Assembly (NCBI GenBank): GCA_027382625.1
Contig: JAJKFJ010022441.1
Location: forward strand, 51,453 to 115,452
DNA: 64,000 bases
Reading direction: 5' to 3'
From: Tetmemena sp. SeJ-2015
Taxonomy: Eukaryota; Ciliophora; Spirotrichea; Sporadotrichida; Oxytrichidae
In this document: positions 49,432-59,297 of the stretch, piece after piece
Layout: every line of letters begins with the position of its first letter
How positions within the stretch are numbered: the first letter of the stretch is position 1
Made by a program: the position numbers and the translations under genes
Notes under the pieces: generated by a model
The model's input: only the letters and a program-made list of their open reading frames with translations
Databases searched by the model: none
What the model was told of the DNA's origin: nothing

Positions 49432-50781
49432 ATGAATCCATCCTCCAGCACCAGCAAGGATCCTCCATCCTTCCATAAGAAACTTGCGTTTTTCTTACAT
49501 ATTGACAGAAGTTTCTCCAGGGAGCTGATCAAACAGACCGAAGCAGCCCTACTCGAGTTCGTGAAGATATCTAGTCTGCTGTGATCTTTGAAACCTCTAA
49601 GGACAGAGAGCTCTACTTGGTCATACTGTTAAAGAGCACTTCTCCAGGTCTCAGCAAATACTACTTCCACTCAAACAAATAGAGGAAAGCAATTCTTGGA
49701 ATAGCAGGAGATAGAGTGCAAGAGCATCAACAGAGGAAATCTTTCCTAAGCCATAAAACTACAAGGCCCAGCTAAGGTATTCACTGGATGTCTATCTGAA
49801 TTGCTCCGTGCTCTTGAAGTTCAATCAGAACGTGTGAGCAGAGAGAGACTATCTTAAGCATTAGAGGAGGGCAAGGAACTTGATCCAATCATCCAGTATG
49901 CCATCTAGCAAATGAGAGAGGGTCGACCCCAGAGTTTCCAGGATCTCTTTAACAAGAATATGGCAAATCCTTAGCTAAGTGAGATGCTTTCAGAAAAATA
50001 AAATAAAATAGAGGCTCTCTTCAAACTCCACAGAAAAGCCGGGGCCATACCAAAGCTAGAGCTCTCGCACCGAGATTAGCTGCTCTCATTCTTAGAGGAC
50101 ATGAGAATAGGTCCACATAGTCGGGAGGAAGCACCCAGAATCACGGATGACATTCTCTAGTCGTTCAATCTGCAGGAGGCAGTGGAGGCCATCTATGAGA
50201 TCATTGTGAAATAGAGTGATCAGAAGATGAGGGGAGTATGGCTACATGGGATGGCCGGCACAGGAAAGAGCTCTCTTGCAGGATTGCTTGAATAAATATT
50301 TCACTCCGAGCAGCTCGAAGAGGTGACTGATACCTTTGTCCTGGATTAGTAAAAGGAGGGGTAGTCGGCAACCCTCATAAGATGAAGTGAACAGCCTATG
50401 CTTTTCAAAAGAAGTGGAATAGCAAAGATGAAGCGCTTCTTTGAAGGCAAGGGATTCGCGCACAACGTAAAGCATATGGCAGCAGAGAAAAGGTATCAAG
50501 GATGCTCAGTGTTTATAACATCTAACGACACCCCACTCAAGTAAATGAGCAGCCTTGACTGAGAGGCATTTGAGGCAAGAGTGAAATTTGTAGAGATGCT
50601 GAAAGGCAAGAATTATGTGAAGCAAGCCTTTCCAATGGTAGCTGATCAGATAGCCGTATACTTTGAAGATAAAATGATCAGAGATGGACTAATTCAGCAT
50701 AAAGTTGGACAAGATGGAGATAGAATGACAGAAACCAACATTGAGGATCTTACTGAAATAGGACCTCATCATTTTCGATGA
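49432..50781 (+). pseudogene. Rep-like protein with superfamily-3 helicase domain, in-frame TGAs and frameshifts
   Basis: From ATG 49432 to TGA 50779-50781. The N-terminal part (KKLAFFLHIDRSFSRELIK; AVIFETSKDRELYLVILLK) has the size and beta-alpha pattern of a Rep nuclease domain, but I see no HUH pair. The helicase domain has Walker A GMAGTGKSS (50251-50275) and a motif-C-like sequence CSVFITSNDTP near 50515, where a serine-asparagine after hydrophobic residues is typical of SF3. The span from Walker A to motif C is about 85-90 residues, as in small Rep proteins. Frame changes near 49575 and 49795-49830, and TGA codons at about 50390 and 50560 where Trp would fit, indicate decay of this copy. 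Predicted role: initiating and unwinding replication at the element's hairpin ends. Confidence 0.65.
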
Positions 50782-50843
50782 GAAAATAGCTCTAGGTAGT
50801 GAACTTTTCAGCACAATGCAATGACTAATTAGTTTTTTAAATA

Positions 50844-51231
50844 ATTATATATTCTCACTCTCTACTATATTTAAATTCCATCTGTCGCAGGATTAGAACT
50901 TTGGAACATTGGAACATTTTCCACGCCTTTATTAGTTTGCACTTTATCTACGCTTGGCTAATTTTTAAAAACGATTTGATCACGCCCTAATACTCCAAAA
51001 TGTTCCAAAGTTCCAATGTTCCAATGTTCCAAACTTAAAATGTGCCAATTAATTAATTGTAGATTAAAACCTTAATTAGTATATTTAATTAAATTCCACA
51101 TTTCAAATAAATTTCTACGAGAATAAGGTTAATCTACAACTGAAACAAATTCCAATCTACGCTATCAGATTGCTCAGATTTACTCTTTAAACGTGTATTT
51201 AACTTTTGACTACCCCCCTGATTGTTAGAAT
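50844..51231 (-). repeat. right terminal inverted repeat of the Rep element
   Basis: Mirror of 48975-49363; outer end GATTGTTAGAAT followed by AAT flank. Confidence 0.85.
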
Positions 51232-51485
51232 AATGTAGATATGACTTTGATTAAGGGAGTATAATTTAAGCCCAATTACTCCACTTTACGGGTTATTATA
51301 AAACAATTAATACTCACTTAATACTATTAGTTGCCCTTAATAAAATTTTATTAGATATTTAGGGTATTTCAGCCTAGTTATTTTTTAACTTCTAATATTA
51401 AATTAGATAAATCTAATTGCTTGCAGATAACTTACAACTCATCTAGCCCCTACATACTCAAAATCTATCCTCTTCAACCTAAAAA

Positions 51486-52143
51486 ATGGTCAAGAAATAC
51501 ACAAGAGTCACCGACGAGTAAAGACGTAATCTCATCAAGTTAATCTACGAGAAGAGCTACACTATCAAGCAAGCTGGAATAGAAGTTGGAATCCCTTACC
51601 CTAATGCAAAGGCAGTTAACCAAACATATCTATTAGAGAAGAGAACCACCAAGAAGACCTATAGGTTCAGACTCAAAAATACTTATTTATCAAAATGTTG
51701 ATATAGGAAAGAATATCACACGCAACTTCATCGCCCTGGAGAGAGATAACTTGTTTGAAAATGATCCGGAAGAGCAGAAAAGACGAACTTGTGGAATCTC
51801 ACTTGCATTCAGCGCAAATATCATTACCCTTTTATATAAACGTACCAAGTATCGTATGCTTTAATGAACAGCAGATGAGGACAGAAAGAACTTTTGCCGG
51901 ATAAGAGAAAGAGACAAATATCCATTTATAAATATGAAATTACATAGAAATCCTTTCCTATAAGAGGCAGATCGTTAAGCCATTCAGATAAACGCGCTAT
52001 CATATAATCCGGATACCCATAACAACATTCCCTTATTCACCGAATTTAAAATGCAGCATTTCCTTTAAAGATTCAAAAAATAAATTATAGATGCTTGTAA
52101 AGCGATGACAGTAAATTTTATATAAATCCGAGAAGCAGTCTGA
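51486..52143 (+). CDS. helix-turn-helix (transposase-type DNA-binding) protein
   Basis: Starts at ATG 51486 with MVKKYTRVTDEQRRNLIKLI, then YTIKQAGIEVGIPYPNAKAV and EKRTTKKTYRFR: a three-helix homeodomain-like DNA-binding fold of the kind seen at the N-terminus of transposases, which also occurs as stand-alone genes in hypotrichs. After a TGA near 51700 the frame changes twice (IES or intron type breaks), and a basic/hydrophobic C-terminal part (FCRIRERDKYPFINMKLH) reaches TGA 52141-52143. Partner and target are unknown. It lies about 250 bp from the Rep element but outside its inverted repeats, so is not part of it. Confidence 0.6.
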
Positions 52144-54021
52144 TTTAAATCTTGCTAATAAAGAATTATATTTTATTCATAAATTGCTAAGGGAGATAAA
52201 TTGAGTGTTGAGAATGACTCTTAATGTGAACCATATAAGTTTGACTTTGGCTAATATAAAGACTAAATCAGGGTCAAATGTGGCAACTACTCAAATCAAA
52301 ATTCCCAACTCAACTCCCATCAATAAACCTATTTATTAATTATTAATCCGAATTTTTGAGAATGAAGAAGTCCTTTCCCACTCTTCCTTCTTTGAGTTAA
52401 ACCATGAATGAATCTTCAAGACAAATTATTGTTCACTCAACTTATTTTAAAACACTGAATTCTTATATTTATGTATCAAAATTCTCTAGAAATAATCTAT
52501 AAACAATTTTAGGATTTAATAAATCTATTTTTGAGGAATAATAAACATCACTACCAGACTTCTAATAGTAAAAAATAATTATTCAACTAATCAAGATCAA
52601 AATAGATCCAAGATCTTCTAATATTTATAAATAGTACTTCTATTACTTGGAACTTTATATAATTACTGCTGACTACCACCTTTTCAAAAATAATAATAAA
52701 TCTGTGTATAAAACTATAAAATATAAAACTAATTACTTATTTGAAGCAGATAGTTTACACAGAGGGCATCACTAATATGAGATAAATACGAATGCAGAAT
52801 CGGAAGTGAGAGATATTTGAGATAAATTAAATAGTAGACTGTGAATGAAGACCTGATGTTCAGATGGTTAACAGCCAGATCAGTAAATTTTTACACCTAA
52901 GTTCGAAACCCACATCTAAAACTCTTTTTTTATTTTTTTTCTGACCAATATATTTAACAGCAGCAGCAATTGCAGCAGTAATAATATTCGAAGAAATAAT
53001 TAAGATGAATAGGAAGATGATGAAGAAAATTAATTAGCTGAAGAATAGTTTGAAAATAAATTAGAGATGTTTCAAAAAAGTAAAATTAAAAGCTGAAATA
53101 TTTAAGCTTAAAAGTACGCAATTAGAGATCAAGGCAGTTATTTTTCTAGAGATGGTTTTATTAAATTAACGATCAGGTCTTTTATGCATCTCTTTTTTGT
53201 AATCTCTCTAATCGATTAATATTCTACCTATAATGATATATGGATTAAATAATGATTAATATTGCCTCTGGTGAGGTATCGATATTTAGCTTAACTTATA
53301 AGAATTAATTTTACGTTATTCTTCATATTATCCAAATAACTCCCTATTAGTTTAATATAATTGCTATCAGTTATTGATAGAGACTTTCTTCTCATCCAGC
53401 TTAGCATTTTATTTAAGTTTTAAGTTACTTCTAATTCTAAAATGCTTCCTACCACCAAAAATAAAATAATCTTAAAAAACTATCGATATGTAATTCTTAT
53501 CATTAATTTAACATTTAGCAAATTTTTAAGAGAGATTTTTGGAATAAAAATCAATATCTCTCAATCATCTCTAAAAACTTTGAAAAATTTTATTATCTTT
53601 GCTTAAAATAGCAATTTCAAAATGTTTAATAAGTTTTACCATTTTATTTCATAAAAAATAATTTAAAATAAATGACTTAATAAATTATAGCACTATATTT
53701 TTATTTTTAGAAGACTTAATGTTTCCAGAGTAAATATAGAAGAAGCTACTGTTTCAATAGAGTATATTAAAATGTAAATATTTATATCAATTTTTATATT
53801 TTTAAATTAAAACACATTCTTTAAGGCCAAGCAATTAAATAAAACAAGTATCCACTTTTCTATGTTTGATATGGTTTCTTTCAAAATTAAATTTATATAT
53901 TTAACAAAATAAGATAATATAGACAAATTTTTCTTCAAATTAAAATAAATAAAGTTAATAATTATTTTAAATATATCGATTCTATAAAGTGGAATATAAA
54001 TATATTTATAATTGAGTATTT
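52144..54021. other. mostly non-coding AT-rich region with a tRNA-like remnant and a short coding-like block
   Basis: Near 52862-52920 a stretch has a D-arm-like GATGGTTAACAG, a B-box-like AAGTTCGAAACCC and a downstream T run, but paired stems are incomplete, so it is at most a degenerate tRNA or SINE-like remnant. At 52955-53090 a plus-strand block codes for an acidic, Asn-rich peptide (DEQEDDEENQLAEEQFE) without context. Nothing else is recognised. Confidence 0.35.
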
Positions 54022-56762
54022 GAATGAAGACCTATTGATTGAAGGAGTTTAAAATTAAAACAGAGCCTTGAACGGAGATATTGTGTGTCTGGAAATACTT
54101 CCTGAAAACTAGTGGATAACCAATTACAGATCTGCAAAACCGATTAACATTCTGGAAGAAGAGGCAGTTCACTATATGGACTAAAATAATGAAATATAGA
54201 ATGAAATAGGTGAACTCGATGAAGACTCCCAAACCAAGTAAGTTAACATGATAGAACATATCAATTCCCAAAACTTGCTATATAATTATATTTAACAAGA
54301 GAGTTACTGCAAAAGTTGTAGGAGTCTTCATTATTTTTATTTTATTTCCTTATTAAAATAAGTACTATAATTGAAGCATTATCTTTTATATTTTGAAGTA
54401 AAAGTGTTTATAGAAATATACATCAATTTTATAATATGAAAAAAAGTTAATAAATTAAATTTGAATAGTCTTGAAGAAGATGAATAAGACTTATGGAGGA
54501 TCTATTATAAATTCTCAATCATTTACTCCTCAAACATTGAGAAAGTTTGAGCTATTCCTTCAAAATTTAAAGATCTCTCCATCTGAGTATAATAAGTATA
54601 GAGTTTTTGTTCCATTTAACATTTAACTCCCTCAAGCTATTGTCAAATCATCTAAGCCAGAAGCACTTGAAAATAAAAGATTCATTCTTAGATTTAGCTA
54701 ATGGAGCAAGTACTCTCCATTCAATAATAGCTATAAATTACTTTTCCAAATATAATTTCATTCTATTATTGTAAAAAATAATCCATTCAGTCTGTCGTTT
54801 AGAAAATAAATATGCAACATTTAAATAGATATGTAAATTAAAATAAGAGATTATTGGTATAAAAATTCATTAGAAATTTTGTTCTTTTGTTTTTGTAATT
54901 TTTTTTTACACAAGATTATTTTAAAATGTGCTATACTCTTATTTATTCCCTCAAGGTTAATTTGTGAAGATAATTGGTGCCGAAGGAAGCATTAAAACGG
55001 AAGGCGAGATGATTCTTCATGAATTCAACGTGGACACTAGACCATTTTCAAATAAGGTACTTTCGTGCCTTCCCACTGATGGTGCTAATTGGAAAATTCC
55101 CCAAGAAGAAATAAATAAAAGACTTGATATCAGACATTTAATTGTGGCAAGTGTAGATCCAATAGGTTGCAAAGATATTGACGATGCGCTTCACTGTAGA
55201 GTACTACCCAATGGAAACTATGAGGTTGGAGTTCATATTGCAGATGTAACTCACTTTGTTAAGGCAGGCTCAGAGATAGACAAAGAAGCAGCTCGCAGAT
55301 GTACCACAGTTTATATGGTTGACAGAAGAACTGATATGCTTCCAGGCCTTCTCACTGAAAACTTGTGCTCAATCAGAGGTGGAACTGAGAGGCTAGTATT
55401 TTCAGTTATTTGGGAGATTGATAGCAAGACTTACTATCCTGTAAAATCATCATTCTCTAAATCTGTTATCAAATCAGCAGCAGCTCTCGATTATTATACT
55501 GCTCAAAAAATGATTGATGATCCTAATGATAAAAATAATTAAATCAATTAACTTTAGTGTTAAAGTATTCTCATTCACTAAAGTTATATATGATGTTATT
55601 ATTTTAAATTGACAAAAGTGCTTTGACAGAATCTTTACGAAGACTCCTAAGAATCGCAACTGTTCTTAGAGATAGAAGGACTGAAGCAGGTGCTTTAACC
55701 CTAGCATCCCCAGAGTTGAAGTTTAAAATGGACGATAACAGAGAAACACCTACAGATGTGACTGAATACAGCCATGTAGACACCCACTTCATGATTGAAG
55801 AGTTTATGCTTCTTGCCAATATCGCTGTGGCAGAGAAAATTGTATAGCACTATCCATCTTTTTCGATTCTCAGGAGGCATCCTCAACCTAAACAAAAAGA
55901 AGTTAATGAGTTTGTTGACTAACTTGCAAAATTCGGCTATGAAGTAACTCTTGATAGCTCTAAAAGTTTTGCCGACAGCTTGGATAAAGCATCGAGGCCA
56001 AACGATCCTCATTTCAATAAGATTGTGAGAATAATGGCAACCAGATGCATGCACTAGGCAGTATATTTCTGCCTTGCTGATTTCGATATCTCTGAAGTAT
56101 TCCATTATGGACTTGCAGTGCCTCTGTATACTCATTTCACTTCTCCAATTAGAAGATATTATAATTATAGATATGCTGACGTGTTGGTTCATAGATTATT
56201 GGCTGCAGCCATTGACATTTAATCTTTGACAAATGATATGACTGATAAATTCAAAATGGCAAGATAGTGTGACCAGATGAACAGAAAGAATAGAATGGCA
56301 GCCCTAGCAAGCTAAGCATCCGTATAGTTCAACACTTATCTATTCTTCAAAAATCTCAAAGAGAAAAAAGCTCAGGATATAATTGAAGATGCAATCGTAA
56401 TGAAAATTACCAAAGCAGGTGTTTATGTAATGGTCATGAAGTATGGAATAGAAGGTCTAATTCAAGAGGAAGAGCAAACACAAATAAATATCGATTCTGA
56501 GAAAGAAGAGGCACTAATTAAATAGGGAGCGAAGAGTGAAGTTCTTCAAACTTTCAACAACGTCAAGATTGAAATACTGGCAATCAGTGTTGAATTCAGG
56601 AGACAGGTAAAGCTCTTATTCAGAGGAAAGGCTTCCTAGAGTTCGATAGAGGTACTACCAAAGAAGAGAAATGCATCTAATCAGGAGGAGACTAAGATTG
56701 AAGAGAGTGAGGATCTTAGTCAAGCTTTAGCAAAAAGATCCAAAAAGAAACAAAGATCTTGA
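54022..56762 (+). CDS. DIS3: DIS3/Rrp44 exosome ribonuclease, middle and C-terminal segments of a scrambled gene
   Basis: Processive 3'-5' exoribonuclease of the RNA exosome (RNB family), with an endonucleolytic PIN domain encoded elsewhere in the window (56841-57090 and 58750-59262). Segments here: end of the first cold-shock-like region ([18 protein letters not shown]), second cold-shock region ([23 protein letters not shown]), the RNB catalytic domain with the Asp cluster [15 protein letters not shown] and VHIADVTHF, then [33 protein letters not shown] and the S1 region ([20 protein letters not shown]). A Lys/Arg tail ends at TGA 56760-56762. IESs at 54239-54299 (pointer CAAG), 54329-54482 (AGTCTT), 54723-54948 (ATTC) and about 55535-55617 (AAAA) are removed with frame restored each time. 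Catalytic residues are intact. Confidence 0.9.
54329..54482. other. 154-bp IES with pointer AGTCTT in DIS3
   Basis: AGTCTT at 54323-54328 and 54477-54482. Deletion joins KVVGV to [10 protein letters not shown] in one frame, matching the DIS3 order of conserved blocks. Confidence 0.8.
54723..54948. other. 226-bp IES with pointer ATTC in DIS3
   Basis: ATTC at 54719-54722 and 54945-54948. Deletion joins QWSKYSPF to PQGQFVKIIG, the expected DIS3 continuation, in frame. Confidence 0.7.
55535..55617. other. IES in DIS3 RNB domain containing a short inverted repeat
   Basis: The coding sequence passes from MIDDPNDK to [11 protein letters not shown] when the stretch between two A4 tracts (about 55531 and 55614-55617) is removed. 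Inside, ACTTTAGTG near 55552 faces CACTAAAGT near 55577, a 9-10 bp hairpin. Confidence 0.65.
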
Positions 56763-56840
56763 CTTTAATTAATAATTCATTTGTCTGACATAAATTGAGT
56801 GTAGTAAAATATATTACAATATATATTTAATACAGAATAA

Positions 56841-57090
56841 ATGTTGCTGACTACAAGAAAGATTATTTTTTTATTAAGGTAAACACTGTAAAGTTTAGGA
56901 AGCTATAAAGCGGAAAGATAGTTAGATAAGTAGAAGAGCAATACCTTCGAAGAGATATTCCTTGTGGAATCTAAAATTGTCCCACCTGTGATAAATCAGA
57001 AATTTGTAATCTATCTCTCACCTTCTCAGATGTGAAAGGACTAATTACCTAGAATAAAATTGACAATGGTTAGGATTAAATATAATTTAG
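56841..57090 (+). CDS. DIS3: DIS3/Rrp44, N-terminal segment (displaced to 3' side in germline)
   Basis: ATG 56841 begins MLLTTRKIIFLLR. A 20-nt intron (56879-56898, GTAAAC..TTTAG) is followed in frame by KLQSGKIVRQVEEQYLRRDI, then PCG and paired cysteines IQNCPTCDK. This matches the conserved DIS3 N-terminus (basic segment, REHYLRxDIPC, then the CR3 cysteine motif that holds the exosome). It lies 78 bp downstream of the gene's own stop codon, so in the germline the N-terminal segment follows the C-terminal ones. Coding resemblance fades after about 57090. The conserved start of the PIN domain that should come next is not found in the window. Confidence 0.8.
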
Positions 57091-57226
57091 AATTTAATAA
57101 AATTGATAAGAGAGTCAAATAATTAATATGAATCAGTAACTTAGTGAAATTTTAATTCACTGGTTAGTTTCTAGATCTAAAAATTATAATATGACTTGCA
57201 AAAATACAAAGTCACTAAATTATTTG

Positions 57227-58052
57227 GGGGGGGGCCTTTCCTCGTCATCCACTTTTTTTTCATGAAAATATGAAAAATCACTGTCGAGCAAAAAATAAGC
57301 CAAAAACACCAATTTTTTTGTACTAATTCAATTTTAGAGAGTCTATCCTGAGCATATTCTTTAATTTAGGAAAAAATTAGAACCTTTAATAAATTATTCA
57401 TTTATAATAAATTAATTTATAAAGAAAAAGGAATAACAATATCATTAAGGAAAGTCGATTTATTCACATATTGATGATATATATTGTAATAAATTTATTC
57501 AAAGTACTCTTAACCTCCATATCACAGTATTTATTTGAGCTCTCTTCATTTTAGTTCTTTTAAAAACATAATCTTAGCTAAAAAGTATATCTAAGTCAAT
57601 ATATTTTATAAATACATATTGTTCTTTGGTTCCATAATAAAATATGCAAATCAATTTACTCTTGTTCTCTTTTAAAATATTTTATAATTGAATATCATTC
57701 CTTTGCTTTTAAATAGCTTAGAGCATGCTTAATTAAATTTCATCTTAACATTAAATGTCTTTTGTAGCATAGATAATTCTCGTGATATTCTTTCATCTTA
57801 TGTATTTTAAAATATATTTTTATTTTATTATAAAAAAAGTAATATGATTATAAAGTTGGCTTAAAAATAACCTTTTTGTCTTACTGATTTTTAAGAATCA
57901 AGCTCTATATTCTAAATTAAACAATATGATCAGGATAGGCTCTTTGAAAATGATTTAGGACTAAAAAATTGGTGTTTTTGGCTAATTTTGGGCTAGATAG
58001 TGATTTTTCATGTTTTCATGAAAAAAAGTGGATGACGAGGAAAGGCCCCCCC
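57227..58052. mobile_element. Mutator-like miniature inverted-repeat element
   Basis: Terminal inverted repeats of about 90 bp near-perfect, extending imperfectly to about 150 bp. Both ends begin with a G7-8CCTTTCCTCG block, and the element is flanked by a 9-bp direct repeat AATTATTTG (57218-57226 and 58053-58061). Long repeats plus a 9-bp target duplication are characteristic of Mutator-like elements. The 826-bp element has no long reading frame, so it is non-autonomous. It sits in the gap between the N-terminal and PIN segments of the scrambled DIS3 gene. Confidence 0.75.
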
Positions 58053-58061
58053 AATTATTTG

Positions 58062-58749
58062 CATGATTTCTTCTTTTACTTTAAAAAAAAGATTATACAA
58101 ACAAATTTTTATTATGCATACAATCTAAATCAAGAGAGCTAGTCTCAGATTAAAAGATACTAATTTTCTAAATATTATGCTTTATCAATTATTAAATCAA
58201 TATTAAATTAAGATACATTAACAGAAAATCAAATAAATTTCATTATAAATTTTAATTGATTATAGAAAAAATTCTTATTTATAAGCGAGAGACTTTACAT
58301 AATTGACCATCATTTCGCACTATAGCAATTTGATTTCATTGAAAATTGCTAAGTTCTCTCTAACGTAGTTCTCTGTGACTCAGTTTTAAAATACGTCAAT
58401 AGAAAGAATATTTAAGCTTTCCATGGTTTAAAAAATCTCACAGAATAAGATTCTAGACAAATCTATTAACCTTAAAAGTTTTTTAGATTTAAAAAGTTAA
58501 TAAGTAATGTTTAAATGGGAAAATTTATATTTATAGCAAATATTATAAAATTATAAATTATTAATTCAGAGAATTAAATTGGGGTATCTCATTGCATCTT
58601 TCATGCTAAAATAAACAATTATAAGTTTAAAAATCTTTTAAAAGCAATTTAAAATAAATTGACCTCAAGTTTGAAGTTAACTCTTTCGTGCTCATAAATT
58701 TATTTTTAATTTAAAAAAAAACAAGTTGATTATCTTTATTTTTTATTTT
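58062..58749. other. AT-rich non-coding spacer between DIS3 segments
   Basis: No reading frame or repeat that I can interpret. By position it is part of the eliminated DNA between the DIS3 N-terminal and PIN-domain segments. Confidence 0.5.
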
Positions 58750-59262
58750 AATTTAAGATGTTAACTATACTTATACAATGAAAATTTCGAGGATACTTAT
58801 GTAGATGAGACTAAACTAAAGAGTCAGGGACTAGACACGAAGATGAAGACTAAAATATTATCAGTCTATCAATGGTATAAGGAGCATCTTGAAGGAATTA
58901 CCAATAATAATCAAGTTTTTCTGTTGACAGATTCACATGCTAATAAGTTGGATTACCAAAGATATTTCGTTTTAATGTTTTAAAGAATGATGAAAGGGCA
59001 GAAAATAGGCAGTGAAGTTATTACGATGGAAGATTTTATAGTCATGAATTAAGAGAATAATCCAGAGCTTCTAAATTTTATGGGTTTTTCTGATGAAAAA
59101 GGGAATGCAGATACAGAAATGGAAGATACTGATGGTGTTAAATAGCTATATGAGGACCATCTTAGTTTCGAAGAAATGGTAATGGGAATAAAGCAAGGAA
59201 AGTATTTCCAAGGTAGACTTAATTAATTCTAAAATCTTTCACTCTCTATAATGAAGAATGAA
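58750..59262 (+). CDS. DIS3: DIS3/Rrp44, PIN-domain segment (displaced)
   Basis: Open frame through YNENFEDTYVDETKL, ILSVYQWYKEHLEG, VFLLTDSHANKLDYQRY, EVITMEDFIVMNQENNPELL and YEDHLSFEEMVMGIKQGKYF-QG, which match the second half of the DIS3 PIN domain and the linker leading to the first cold-shock domain, in order. The last pointer, GAATGAA at 59256-59262, is repeated at 54022-54028. Joining there continues in frame as [20 protein letters not shown], so this segment is placed before the block starting at 54022 in the assembled gene. Confidence 0.85.
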
Positions 59263-59297
59263 AATTTAAATTATATAAGATGGTTAATTCATAAGGT

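Larger units (their letters stand above)
48975..51231 (+). mobile_element. Rep/SF3-helicase element with long hairpin-rich terminal inverted repeats
   Basis: About 2.26 kb bounded by nearly perfect inverted repeats of about 389 bp (48975-49363 and 50844-51231) and flanked by AAT on both sides, compatible with a 3-bp target duplication. The interior is filled by one plus-strand gene for a superfamily-3-helicase-like protein. The repeats contain internal palindromes and arrays of GGAACATT and of GTAGATT/AATCTAC blocks, the arrangement expected of replication-origin hairpins recognised by a Rep protein. Length, single Rep gene and hairpin termini recall parvovirus-like or other Rep-encoding linear elements more than a classical DDE transposon. 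I know of no described hypotrich element of this form. Confidence 0.65.

Noticed and set aside
49432..49830. HUH endonuclease motif in the Rep-like N-terminus.
   Set aside because: The expected strand reads LYLVILLK without a His-hydrophobic-His pair, and frameshifts prevent a secure alignment.
52862..52920. Functional tRNA gene.
   Set aside because: B-box-like and D-arm-like motifs are present, but the acceptor pairs over only about 5 bp and the T-stem does not pair.
55552..55586. ACTTTAGTG/CACTAAAGT hairpin as terminal repeats of a mini-transposon within the DIS3 IES.
   Set aside because: The hairpin is internal to the IES, about 20-30 bp from either end, and has no flanking duplication.
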